Shown: positions 17,305 through 25,146 of the stretch, one piece after another
Layout of the letters: every line of letters begins with the position of its first letter
Position numbering within the stretch: the first letter of the stretch is position 1
Assembly: GCA_964564535.1 (NCBI GenBank)
Contig: CAZMBH010000001.1
Span: forward strand, 1-64,000
Direction: 5' to 3'
DNA length: 64,000 nt
DNA from: GWC2-37-13 sp964564535
GTDB taxonomy: Bacteria; Patescibacteriota; Microgenomatia; UBA1406; GWC2-37-13
Notes under the pieces: generated by a model
Seen by the model: the letters and a program-made list of their open reading frames with translations, nothing else
The model's database searches: none
What the model was told of the DNA's origin: nothing
Translations under genes and position numbers: made by a program

Positions 17305-17412
17305 TTAAAAATCAAAAATTAAAAATCAAAATGACATTTCAAAACGTAAATATCGCTTCATTTTTGAATTTTTCCTTGTCATTTTAATCTTTGGATTTTT
17401 ATATTTGATATA
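17305..17412. repeat. AT-rich imperfect inverted repeat upstream of rny
   Basis: The left arm runs to TCAAAATGACA (about 17305-17336) and the right arm starts TGTCATTTTAATC (about 17377 on), with A-rich tails that match in reverse complement with a few gaps, around a 40-nt centre. It resembles the small MITE-like AT repeats scattered in CPR genomes. It fills most of the 215-nt gap before RNase Y, where I see no gene. Confidence 0.5.
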
Positions 17413-17444
17413 AAATCTCACTATCTTAAGCTCCATTTAATAAT

Positions 17445-18869
17445 ATGTTAATCAAGTTTTTCAAGAAATTTACTTCGTTAAAGAAAGAGAGAGATGAGCT
17501 GTTAGCTAAAGCCAGAACCGAGGCTCAAACCATTACTTTTAAAGCTCAAGAAGAAGCCCGAAAAGTTGCTACTGATGCCATTGAAGTTGAGAAAAGATTA
17601 GCCCATCGCGAAGAGCAGATTGAAGAAAAAGACAGTCTTGTTAATCGGGAAAAGCAATCGGTCCAGGATTTAAAAAATAATGTTGAATCCATTAAAAAGG
17701 AACTTGAAACAAAAAAAGATCAGTTATTACAAAAGCTTGAAAAAATTTCCGGATTAACAAAAGACCAAGCAAAAGATCTCTTACTTCATGGTTGGGAAGA
17801 CAAACTTAAAGAAACGGTTGCTAAAAAAATAAAAATTGCCGAAGAAGAAGTTAAATTAACCGCTGATGAAAAAGCTAAACAAATTTTAGTTGATGCGATC
17901 CGTTATGGGGCTATTGATTATGTCTCTGAATTTACTTTGTCGGTTATCAACCTGCCAAGTGAAGACTATAAAGGAAGAATTATTGGTAAAGAAGGACGGA
18001 ATATCCGCGCCTTTGAAATTGCAACCGGTGTCGATGTTGACCTTGAAGAAGAACGGGTAATTAGACTGTCTTCTTTTGATGCAATCCGCCGGGAAGTGGC
18101 AAGAATGTCGCTAGAGAGATTAATTAAAGATGGACGGATCCAACCGGAAAGAATTGAAGAGATTGTTAAAAAAACCCGTGAAGAAGTTGATAAAATTATT
18201 TTTAAAGCCGGTGAGGAATTAGCTCATAAAGTTGGTGTTTTTAACCTTCCTACAGAACTGACCCAACTTCTAGGTAAATTTAAATATCGTTTTTCCTACG
18301 GACAAAATATGATTGCCCATACTCTTGAAGAAACAAGAATTGGAGTGGCACTGGCTCATGAATTGAAACTTGACGTAAACTTGGTGAAGCTTGGTTGTCT
18401 TTTCCATGATATCGGCAAGGTCATTACAGAAAAAGAGGGATCGCATATTGATCTCGGAGTTGAGATTTTGAAAAAAAACCGCTTTCCGCAAAAAGTAATT
18501 GATTGTGTTGCTAGTCATCACGAAGATGTTCCCTTTACTAGCCTTGAGGCTGTAGTCGTATATATTGCTGATGCCGTTTCCGGTGGACGTCCAGGGGCAC
18601 GGCACGAAGACTTCGGTGAATATCTAAAACGTATTAAAACCATTGAAGATATTGCCAAAACTAAAAAAGGTGTTAAAGAGGCTTATGCACTACAAGCAGG
18701 TCGGGAACTACGAGTGATTGTTAAACCTGATGAAATCACTGATGATGAGGCCTTAGTGACTGCCGAAAAAATCAGAGAGGAATTAGAGCAAAAATTTGAA
18801 GTGTTTCCTGGCCAGATCAAAGTAACGGTTATCCGAGAAACAAGAGCCGAGGCGACTACTAAGATTTAA
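17445..18869 (+). CDS. rny: ribonuclease Y
   Basis: A 474-residue endoribonuclease that starts mRNA decay. Order: a long charged coiled coil (about 14-140), a KH domain with GRIIGKEGRNIRAFE (about 182-196), and an HD domain with CLFHDIGK (about 320-327). The usual N-terminal membrane helix is not visible: the protein begins MLIKFFKKFTSLKKE and goes straight into coiled coil, so it may be cytosolic or only peripherally attached. A hairpin terminator follows. Confidence 0.93.
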   Translation: MLIKFFKKFTSLKKERDELLAKARTEAQTITFKAQEEARKVATDAIEVEKRLAHREEQIEEKDSLVNREKQSVQDLKNNVESIKKELETKKDQLLQKLEKISGLTKDQAKDLLLHGWEDKLKETVAKKIKIAEEEVKLTADEKAKQILVDAIRYGAIDYVSEFTLSVINLPSEDYKGRIIGKEGRNIRAFEIATGVDVDLEEERVIRLSSFDAIRREVARMSLERLIKDGRIQPERIEEIVKKTREEVDKIIFKAGEELAHKVGVFNLPTELTQLLGKFKYRFSYGQNMIAHTLEETRIGVALAHELKLDVNLVKLGCLFHDIGKVITEKEGSHIDLGVEILKKNRFPQKVIDCVASHHEDVPFTSLEAVVVYIADAVSGGRPGARHEDFGEYLKRIKTIEDIAKTKKGVKEAYALQAGRELRVIVKPDEITDDEALVTAEKIREELEQKFEVFPGQIKVTVIRETRAEATTKI

Positions 18870-18878
18870 TTTTTATAT

Positions 18879-18907
18879 AAGGTCCGTCCTTAATAAGGAC
18901 GGACCTT
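18879..18907 (+). terminator. hairpin terminator after rny
   Basis: A perfect 13-bp stem (AAGGTCCGTCCTT / AAGGACGGACCTT) with a 3-nt AAT loop, starting 10 nt after the rny stop. The downstream U-tract is poor, so termination may be partial or the hairpin may protect the 3' end. Confidence 0.7.
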
Positions 18908-19061
18908 ACTTCTCCCCGTCCCATTGCCCTACAAATGATATAGATTGTTATAATAAGATATTTTTAATATAGATTGACAGGAAGCCTAAAAACAACTAAC
19001 CTATTACTGTAATTTATTTTCATTTATAAATTCATAGTCAATAGAAAGTAGGTGATACAAA

Positions 19062-19334
19062 ATGACAAAAGCAGATTTAGTCGCCCAAGTAGCCAAAAAA
19101 GCTGGTTTAACCGCTAAAGCCGCCAAAGATTCCGTCAACACAGTTTTTTCCACCATGTCTGATGCAATGAAAAGAGGAGAGAAGATCGTTGTTACCGGAT
19201 TTGGTACCTTTATGGTTAGACGCCGAGCTGCCAGAAAAGGACGAAATCCTCAAACTGGAGCCGAGATTCAAATCCCAGCCACAAAAACACCTGGTTTTAC
19301 CGCTGGAAAAAGTTTGAAAAGAATGGTTAAGTGA
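19062..19334 (+). CDS. HU-family DNA-binding protein
   Basis: A 90-residue histone-like protein, full length for the family: MTKADLVAQVAKKAGLTAKAA at the N terminus, the GFGTF turn, then RRAARKGRNPQTGAEIQIPA on the DNA-binding arm. Unlike many genes here it has a Shine-Dalgarno-like AGGTGA 7 nt before the ATG and a leader of about 60 nt or more, behind a TTGACA at 18974. It probably needs high expression as a main nucleoid protein. Confidence 0.96.
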   Translation: MTKADLVAQVAKKAGLTAKAAKDSVNTVFSTMSDAMKRGEKIVVTGFGTFMVRRRAARKGRNPQTGAEIQIPATKTPGFTAGKSLKRMVK

Positions 19335-19339
19335 TCGGA

Positions 19340-19368
19340 TTGTTTTTAACGCCCAAGTTCTGTATAAT
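19340..19368 (+). promoter_or_regulatory. promoter of the DUF5667 gene
   Basis: TTGTTT (19340-19345), 17-nt spacer, TATAAT (19363-19368), with the start codon 12 nt further on. The spacing is ideal and no ribosome-binding site can be seen, so any leader would be about 5 nt. Confidence 0.65.
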
Positions 19369-19380
19369 TGAAACATTATT

Positions 19381-19929
19381 ATGAAGAATTTTGGGCGTTA
19401 TGTCTTGCTAATTTCTTTTATTATTATCTTCCCCATAGCCTCTTATTTTGTCATGGGAGCATCGGATGTTTTAGTAAAAACTCCACAGGAAAAAGTTATT
19501 TATAACTTACCGTATCCCGGACTTTTGCCTGATAACCCTCTTTACATAACTAAAGTCGTCAGAGATAAAATCACTGATTTTTTAACTAGAGACAATTTGA
19601 AGAAAGCCGAACTATATCTTTTATATTCTGATAAACGTGTTTCCATGTCTTTAGTTCTTGCCTCAAAAGGAAAAAACCAATTGGCAATTGATACTTTTGT
19701 AAAAGGGGAAAAGTATTTTCTTAAGATACCGGGATTATTAATCTCTGCAAAAAAACAAGGTGCCCAGGCTCCTTCAAGTTTTGTTGAAACTCTAAAACAG
19801 AGCAATGCAAAACATAGAGAATTGATTGAAGAGCTGATTAAAACTTTACCCCAAGGATTAAATCAATCCCTTACTCAGTTATCCGATCTTAATCAACAGA
19901 TACGCCACGAGATAGAATCACTCCCATAA
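19381..19929 (+). CDS. exported DUF5667-type protein
   Basis: A 182-residue protein with a signal peptide or anchor (residues about 7-27) and a helical extracellular domain: LPYPGLLPDNPLYITKVVRDK, then LKKAELYLLYSDKRVSMSLVL. That pattern is what I recognise as DUF5667, common in CPR and other envelope proteins, with no known activity. The last 41 nt overlap the 3' end of the convergent O-antigen-ligase-like gene. Confidence 0.7.
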   Translation: MKNFGRYVLLISFIIIFPIASYFVMGASDVLVKTPQEKVIYNLPYPGLLPDNPLYITKVVRDKITDFLTRDNLKKAELYLLYSDKRVSMSLVLASKGKNQLAIDTFVKGEKYFLKIPGLLISAKKQGAQAPSSFVETLKQSNAKHRELIEELIKTLPQGLNQSLTQLSDLNQQIRHEIESLP

Positions 19930-21088
19930 TCAGCCCCATTAATAAAAAATTTTGAGACAAGGTCAGCCAATAATGATCAAATAATCCGGTAAAAATAATT
20001 GTAAAAATTAATAGCCACTGATTCTTTGATAATTTTTGTTTTATTAAAAGATTGGTAAGTAGATATAATAAAATTCCTCCTATTATCAGCCCCGTTTCAC
20101 TGATGAAAAGAAAAAAAATATTGTGGACCGGCTGATTAAAAAATAAGGGATATTTTGAAGGATATTTTGCCTGTTCAATTAAATAGCTCCCTAATCCAAC
20201 CCCAAAAATAGGATTATTAATAATGATTGTTATTGAATTTTTTATTAACTCAATTCTTTTATTTATCGTCAGAGGATCTGTTGTTGCCTGGAGAAAGATT
20301 AGGGAAATTATAAATACAGTGGCCAAACGTGCGAATTTACATATCTGACACTTTATTTTAGTATTTAGTATAAAGTATAAAGTATTTAGTATTAGATAAC
20401 TGATAATGGCAACCTTGGAGAAAGAAATAAAAATTAAGGTTGAGGAAACAAACAGAAAAAAATATTTTAAAATTAAGTAATGATTAAATTTTTTGTAAAC
20501 TAAAACAAAAAAATACATGAGCAGAAAAAATCCTGCAAGAGAATTAGGGTGAGAAAAAGTACCATAAGATCTCAAAAATTCTATTCCTTGAACTGAAGCT
20601 TTAGCTACTCCCGGTGTTGAAAGAGTTAATAATCTTTCCCCAAAATAATAGAAAACTCCCTGAAATGAATGCTTATTAATGAGTTGGTATATTGAAAGAA
20701 AAAATTCAAACAAACCCGATGATAATAGCGCAATTAAAATATTTTTTTCCTTTAATGTAATCAGTATTTTTTTGCTTAAAGAAACTATAATCAATAGTTC
20801 AATAATTTTTATGAACCAATATACCGAAATTAATGGTAGTTTTGAAAATAAAATATTAATTAATAAAAGCGAAAGACAAAATAAAATTTTTTTGTTTCTA
20901 AAAAATTTAGTTACTATTTCAAAATTCGCAAGAGCAATTAAAAAAATTAAAATATCAATTAAATAGATTGTTGGAGCAAGATAATCTACCCTAATCCCAA
21001 AAATATAGGAAAAGTCAAAGAAAAAATGCTTACCGAATTGGGTTGGGAGAAATAAAAGAAATAAGAAGAATAAAGCTTTATTAATCAT
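19889..21088 (-). CDS. O-antigen ligase / Wzy-like polytopic membrane protein
   Basis: A 399-residue protein with about ten membrane helices. The C-terminal segment FGVGLGSYLIEQAKY...FFNQPVHNIFFLFISETGLI is the Wzy_C hallmark (the NxxHN region with the long periplasmic loop). It would join or polymerise lipid-linked glycans at the membrane. Residues around 232-246 (ILNTLYFILNTK) are encoded by a short AT repeat, another case of a dispersed repeat inside a gene. Confidence 0.78.
   Translation of the reverse strand: MINKALFFLFLLFLPTQFGKHFFFDFSYIFGIRVDYLAPTIYLIDILIFLIALANFEIVTKFFRNKKILFCLSLLLINILFSKLPLISVYWFIKIIELLIIVSLSKKILITLKEKNILIALLSSGLFEFFLSIYQLINKHSFQGVFYYFGERLLTLSTPGVAKASVQGIEFLRSYGTFSHPNSLAGFFLLMYFFVLVYKKFNHYLILKYFFLFVSSTLIFISFSKVAIISYLILNTLYFILNTKIKCQICKFARLATVFIISLIFLQATTDPLTINKRIELIKNSITIIINNPIFGVGLGSYLIEQAKYPSKYPLFFNQPVHNIFFLFISETGLIIGGILLYLLTNLLIKQKLSKNQWLLIFTIIFTGLFDHYWLTLSQNFLLMGLIMGVILSRGVSVD
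20357..20399. repeat. AT-rich direct-repeat tract inside a gene
   Basis: Tandem variants of TTTAGTATAAAGTA and AGTATTTAGTATTAGA, coding for alternating Leu/Tyr/Asn residues in the O-antigen-ligase-like protein. The pattern matches simple AT repeats that recur in CPR genomes, in genes and between them. Confidence 0.5.
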
Positions 21089-21128
21089 TATTGATATTTT
21101 AATCTAAATTATGTATTATTTCTGCACT

Positions 21129-22214
21129 ATGGCGAACCTTAGGATACCAGGACCAACACCATTAGCCCCTCAAGTTTTGACTTCGCTTTCCCAACAAATG
21201 ATTAGCCACCGAGGTAAAGGCTATGAAAAGATTCACCAAGAGGTAGTAACAAACCTTCAGTATTTTTTTCAAACAAAAAATCCAATTTATTTATTAACCG
21301 CTTCAGGAACAGCCGGGCTGGAAACTGCCGTGGTTAATTTTTTTTCACCTGGAGATACGGTTGTTTTTTTTACCTGCGGTGAATTTGGCAACCGTTGGTC
21401 GGAAATAGCCAGAAGATACGGACTTAAGGTTAATCAGGTCAAGTTCCCTGAGGGAACCGGGGTTAATAAGGAAATTGTTCGAGAAACTTTGAGCAAAATA
21501 GAAAAATTAGCCGGTGTTTTTATTACCCATAACGAAACAGGAACCGGTGTTATGAATAATCTGTTTGAAATTGCCCCTATTGTAAAAAGTCATCCTGATA
21601 AACCAATCCTTTTAGTTGACTCTGTCAGTGCCCTTGGAGGAGCTGATCTTCCGATGGATAGACTGGATATTGATGTTCTTATTTCTGCCTCTCAAAAAGC
21701 ATGGATGGCCAGTCCCGGCATGGCGATGATCGCCGTTTCCCCATACGCCTGGGGAAGACATCAAAAATCAACTTTTCCTAGATATTATTTCGATCTTTCT
21801 TTATACGAAAAATTTTCCCAAAAAAATCAAACCCCGGCAACGCCGGCCGTTTCAGTTTTATACAGTCTTCAAGCTTCCCTGTCTTTAATGAAAAAAGAGG
21901 GAAGAGAAGAAATTTTTAAACGACATCTAGAGCTTCGAGACTATCTTAGAAAAGAAATAATTAATATGGGTTTGAAGTTAGTCGTTGATGACAAGGAAGC
22001 GTCTCCGACTGTAACTTCGATTTGGCCGCCCGTCGGTGTGGACGAAAAAATTTGGAGGGGATTGTTAAAAGAAAAATACCAGCTTATTATTGCGGGAGGA
22101 ATGGGAGATCTTAAGGGAAAAATTGTTAGAGTTGCCCATATGGGTTTTGTCAAAAAATCTGACCTTGACCAAGTCATTGATTCTTTTAAAAAATCATTAA
22201 AGGATATTACCTAA
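21129..22214 (+). CDS. class V aminotransferase (serine-pyruvate / alanine-glyoxylate type)
   Basis: A PLP enzyme of about 361 residues. It opens with LRIPGPTPLAPQVL, the family N terminus; ASGTAGLETAV binds the PLP phosphate, VDSVSALGGADLPMD supplies the PLP aspartate, and SASQKAWMASPG carries the PLP lysine. The start at 21129 follows TATTAT by 9 nt; an ATG 18 nt earlier would place promoter bases in the coding region. Directly downstream are a phosphoglycerate-dehydrogenase-like gene and a SerK-like gene, so a role in serine metabolism is likely. Confidence 0.9.
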   Translation: MANLRIPGPTPLAPQVLTSLSQQMISHRGKGYEKIHQEVVTNLQYFFQTKNPIYLLTASGTAGLETAVVNFFSPGDTVVFFTCGEFGNRWSEIARRYGLKVNQVKFPEGTGVNKEIVRETLSKIEKLAGVFITHNETGTGVMNNLFEIAPIVKSHPDKPILLVDSVSALGGADLPMDRLDIDVLISASQKAWMASPGMAMIAVSPYAWGRHQKSTFPRYYFDLSLYEKFSQKNQTPATPAVSVLYSLQASLSLMKKEGREEIFKRHLELRDYLRKEIINMGLKLVVDDKEASPTVTSIWPPVGVDEKIWRGLLKEKYQLIIAGGMGDLKGKIVRVAHMGFVKKSDLDQVIDSFKKSLKDIT

Positions 22215-22217
22215 ATT

Positions 22218-23111
22218 ATGTCAAATATCTTAATTTCCGATAAGATTGATAAAAGTGTCATCGATCAAATCAAAGATAAAAGTAAGTTCATTTTCGATTA
22301 CAAGCCGGAAATTACTCCCCAAGAATTAATTAAAATCATTTCTGATTATGATGGGCTGGTTGTCCGCAGCCGAACCAAAGTCACTGCCGAAGTTATTGAC
22401 AATGGTCATAATTTAAAAGTAATTGCCAGAGTGGGTAGCGGCTTGGACAATATTGATATTCTTGAAGCGAAAAAAAGGAAAATAACCGTTGTTAATTCTC
22501 CAGAATCAAATTCCGAAGCTGTTACAGAACTTGTTTTTGGATTGGTATTGGCTTTACTGCGTAAATTGCCGCTTGCTTATTCTTCAATGGATCAAGGGCT
22601 TTGGATAAAAAAAGAGCTCAAAGGAGAAGAAATTGAAGGTAAAAAAGTTGGAATAATAGGTTACGGACATATTGGAAGAAGAGTGGCAAAGATCTTTACT
22701 GCTTTCGGAGCCAAGGTCGATTATTACAGCCGCAGACAAAAAACTAACTCCCTTAAATATATTTTCAAAAATTCTGATGTTATTTCTGTTCATTTGCCGT
22801 TGAACAATAACACAAAAAACTTAGTCAATCTAGATTTACTTTCTTTAATGAAACCGACCTCTTTTTTTGTAAACACTTCACGTGGTGGAGTGGTTGATGA
22901 AAAAGCCTTATTTAAAGTCCTTCAAGAAAAAAAGATTATGGGGGCAGCTCTCGACGTTTTCTGGCAGGAACCTTTACCTCCAACTTCTCCCTGGAGAAAG
23001 TTGCCTAATGTTATTTTAACCCCCCATATTGCTGCATCTACCAGTGAAGCTTTAAAAAAAGGAACAAAGACCGTTATTGATGAGATTATAAAAATTTTAT
23101 CTAAAAAATAA
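22218..23111 (+). CDS. D-3-phosphoglycerate dehydrogenase-like hydroxyacid dehydrogenase
   Basis: A 297-residue NAD-dependent dehydrogenase without ACT or regulatory domains. VVRSRTKV and ARVGSGLDNID near residues 50-78, the NAD-binding GIIGYGHIGRRVAKI (about 145), the arginine in NTSRGGVVDE and the histidine in TPHIAAST are all present. It likely makes 3-phosphohydroxypyruvate or reduces hydroxypyruvate. It starts 3 nt after the aminotransferase stop and lies 1 nt from the next gene: one operon. Confidence 0.88.
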   Translation: MSNILISDKIDKSVIDQIKDKSKFIFDYKPEITPQELIKIISDYDGLVVRSRTKVTAEVIDNGHNLKVIARVGSGLDNIDILEAKKRKITVVNSPESNSEAVTELVFGLVLALLRKLPLAYSSMDQGLWIKKELKGEEIEGKKVGIIGYGHIGRRVAKIFTAFGAKVDYYSRRQKTNSLKYIFKNSDVISVHLPLNNNTKNLVNLDLLSLMKPTSFFVNTSRGGVVDEKALFKVLQEKKIMGAALDVFWQEPLPPTSPWRKLPNVILTPHIAASTSEALKKGTKTVIDEIIKILSKK

Positions 23112-23112
23112 T

Positions 23113-23946
23113 ATGAAAAATAATTTGTTTAATCTTGAAGTTATTGCCATTAAAGATATTTCCGTTCATGAAGAATTTGATCCGTCAAATAGTATTAAAT
23201 TAACTGAATATCTTAAAAAAAATAAAGTCCTTAGTAATCCAATTATTGTTGCTTCACTTGGCGAAAAAAAATATATTCAACTTGACGGTATGAACCGGAT
23301 TACCTGTTTTAAAAAATTAGGAATAAAGACTATTGCTGCTCAAATTGTTGATTATAATGATCAAAAACAAGTAGAGCTTTCATCTTGGCTTCATATTTTT
23401 TCAAGTGATTTAAAAAAATTATTAAATTTTATTAAAAAAGATAAAAAATTATTAGTTAATCAAGGAATGATCGATCAGGTCGGGCATCGCTATATAAAGG
23501 AAAGTGATTTTGGACGACTTGTTTCTTTTGTCACTAAAAAAAATGAGATTTTTTTTGTATCAACCAAAGGTAATTTTTCTGATAAAATTAAACGTTTAAA
23601 CTACATTGTTTCTTTTTACAAGAAGGATCTTGCTCGAGGAGTTTTACCCTATCCTTTTACTCAAGATAGTGCTCAACAATTTTTCCAACAGTATCCAAAC
23701 TTTAATAATATTATTATATTTCCAAGCTTTACCCCACAACAAGTTATTGAAACAGTAAAATCAGGAATTCTTTTTCCAACTGGGGTTACTCGTTATATAG
23801 TCAAAGGTCGATGTCTTAATATCAATGTTCCTTTAAGTTTATTCGATGAAAAAAAATCTCTTAAGGAACAAAATGAATCACTTAGCCGACTAATATCACA
23901 AAAAAAATGCCGTCTTTATGAAGAAAACATTATTAATTGCGAATAA
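23113..23946 (+). CDS. ParB/Srx-fold protein, SerK/SbnI-like (possible free serine kinase)
   Basis: A 277-residue protein. The N-terminal ParB-like fold has VHEEFD (His19-Glu20-Glu21) and LDGMNR (57-62), in the place of the ParB/SerK motif DGHHR. The C-terminal segment FPTGVTRYIVKGRCLNINVPL resembles the end of SbnI/SerK proteins. Those enzymes phosphorylate free serine (SerK uses ADP, SbnI ATP); others in the fold are DNA-binding regulators. The operon with an aminotransferase and a phosphoglycerate dehydrogenase favours serine kinase, or its reverse reaction. Not a chromosome-segregation ParB: it lacks the HTH core. Confidence 0.55.
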   Translation: MKNNLFNLEVIAIKDISVHEEFDPSNSIKLTEYLKKNKVLSNPIIVASLGEKKYIQLDGMNRITCFKKLGIKTIAAQIVDYNDQKQVELSSWLHIFSSDLKKLLNFIKKDKKLLVNQGMIDQVGHRYIKESDFGRLVSFVTKKNEIFFVSTKGNFSDKIKRLNYIVSFYKKDLARGVLPYPFTQDSAQQFFQQYPNFNNIIIFPSFTPQQVIETVKSGILFPTGVTRYIVKGRCLNINVPLSLFDEKKSLKEQNESLSRLISQKKCRLYEENIINCE

Positions 23947-23957
23947 TCGACTTTAAA

Positions 23958-24257
23958 ATGAAAGGGTTTATTGATTTTATCAGAGAGCGGGGAGTAGTTG
24001 GATTTGCCGTGGCTTTTATTGTGGGAGGGGCTATCACTAAGCTTGTTGCTTCGCTGGTGACCGATATTGTTAACCCGATTTTAGGAGTCCTACTATCAAA
24101 AACCAGAAGTTTAGAGACGATGTATCTTAGATTCGGGCAAAACAAGATTCTTTGGGGGCATTTTGTCAGCAGCTGTATTGACTTTTTGATCCTAGCTTTC
24201 GTTGTTTATTTTGTTGTCAAGGCTCTCGGCCTTGAAAAGATTGATAAGAAGAAATGA
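23958..24257 (+). CDS. mscL: large-conductance mechanosensitive channel MscL
   Basis: A channel of about 99 residues that opens under osmotic downshock. MKGFIDFIRERGVVGFAVAF is the MscL N terminus, with the pore helix GGAITKLVASLVTDIVNP and a second helix near residues 62-84. It is shorter in the periplasmic loop than E. coli MscL. The open frame extends to a TTG at 23937, but the ATG at 23958 matches the family start and lies 11 nt after the previous stop. Confidence 0.88.
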   Translation: MKGFIDFIRERGVVGFAVAFIVGGAITKLVASLVTDIVNPILGVLLSKTRSLETMYLRFGQNKILWGHFVSSCIDFLILAFVVYFVVKALGLEKIDKKK

Positions 24258-24260
24258 TGA

Positions 24261-24272
24261 TATAATGATTTT
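24261..24272 (+). promoter_or_regulatory. smpB -10 box, leaderless start
   Basis: TATAAT at 24261-24266 followed by only 6 nt before the smpB ATG. Transcription would begin at or next to the start codon. Confidence 0.6.
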
Positions 24273-24719
24273 ATGAAAATCATTAACCGAAAGTTTCATC
24301 GTGAATACCGTGAAATTGAAAAATATGAAGCGGGGATCGTACTTACAGGAGCCGAGGTCAAATCCATTCGGGCTGGGGGATTACGGATTGATGATGCCTT
24401 TGTCCGGATTATGGGTTCGGAACTATATCTGATCAATGCCGATATTCCAACCTATAAATTTGCCAGTAACGATACCTATGAGTCAAAAAGATCACGAAAA
24501 TTACTTTTACATAAAAAGGAACTTCTTAAATTAAAGATAAAAATGGCCTCGGGCGGATTGACTTTAGCCCCCGTTTCCTGCTATAATAAAGGGCCTCATA
24601 TCAAGCTGGAAATCGCCTTGGTCAAGGGAAGAAAAGATATTGAAAAAAGAAAGATAGAGAAGCAAAGAGATATAAAGATCAGGGAAATGAGAGAGGCAAA
24701 GGAATATATAAAAAGTTAA
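24273..24719 (+). CDS. smpB: SsrA-binding protein SmpB
   Basis: A 148-residue tmRNA partner for ribosome rescue. NRKFHREYREIEKYEAGIVLTGAEVKSIR at the start is diagnostic, followed by the KLLLHKKEL strand and a basic C-terminal tail (KRKIEKQRDIK). The tmRNA gene begins 5 nt downstream, so protein and RNA are probably transcribed together. Confidence 0.97.
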   Translation: MKIINRKFHREYREIEKYEAGIVLTGAEVKSIRAGGLRIDDAFVRIMGSELYLINADIPTYKFASNDTYESKRSRKLLLHKKELLKLKIKMASGGLTLAPVSCYNKGPHIKLEIALVKGRKDIEKRKIEKQRDIKIREMREAKEYIKS

Positions 24720-24724
24720 AAAAT

Positions 24725-25120
24725 GGGGATGCAAGGCATCGACGGGAAATTTGCACTTTTACAAATGGCTTAGACGGACCTGTCCGTTAAACGGAAAAAA
24801 TTAACTGATAATACAGAATTGTCAGAAGTTGAACAGTTGAAAGCCGCGAGAGAATTTGCTGCAAACGCAAACTATCTTTACGTTTTAAACTAATTAACTC
24901 TCCCTTTAGATTTCGTCCGGTTCAATCTATATGGGGGATAAACCAATCGGAATAAGGCGAGATGACTTTTCTAGTTAGTCATTAAGTCCACAACTTATAA
25001 CTAGCTTCCCGAAGCGCTTTGATTACACAAGCGATCGGGATCGAGTAAAAATAATCTATTCTAAGCTAAACCTTTTTAAGAGTGTTTTCTCGGACGCGGG
25101 TTCAACTCCCGCCATCTCCA
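24725..25120 (+). ncRNA. ssrA: transfer-messenger RNA
   Basis: The 5' end GGGGATG pairs with CATCTCC at 25113-25119 to form the tRNA-like acceptor, next to GCAAGGCATCGACGGG and the T-arm GCGGGTTCAACTCCCGC. The CCA end is not encoded. The tag frame most likely starts at GCA 24861 and ends TAA at 24891-24893, giving A-N-A-N-Y-L-Y-V-L-N, which does not end in the usual Ala-Ala. SmpB is directly upstream. Confidence 0.95.
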
Positions 25121-25146
25121 CAAAGATTGTTGTGATAATTTTTTTA
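25119..25146 (+). terminator. intrinsic terminator of ssrA
   Basis: A short stem CACAA/TTGTG with a 6-nt loop, followed by ATAATTTTTTT. The stem is weak but the U-tract is good and it begins at the tmRNA 3' end. Confidence 0.55.

Noticed and set aside
23113..23946. ParB chromosome-partition protein
   Set aside because: Only the Srx/ParB-type N fold is present, with no central HTH domain, no parS sites and no ParA partner; the operon is metabolic.
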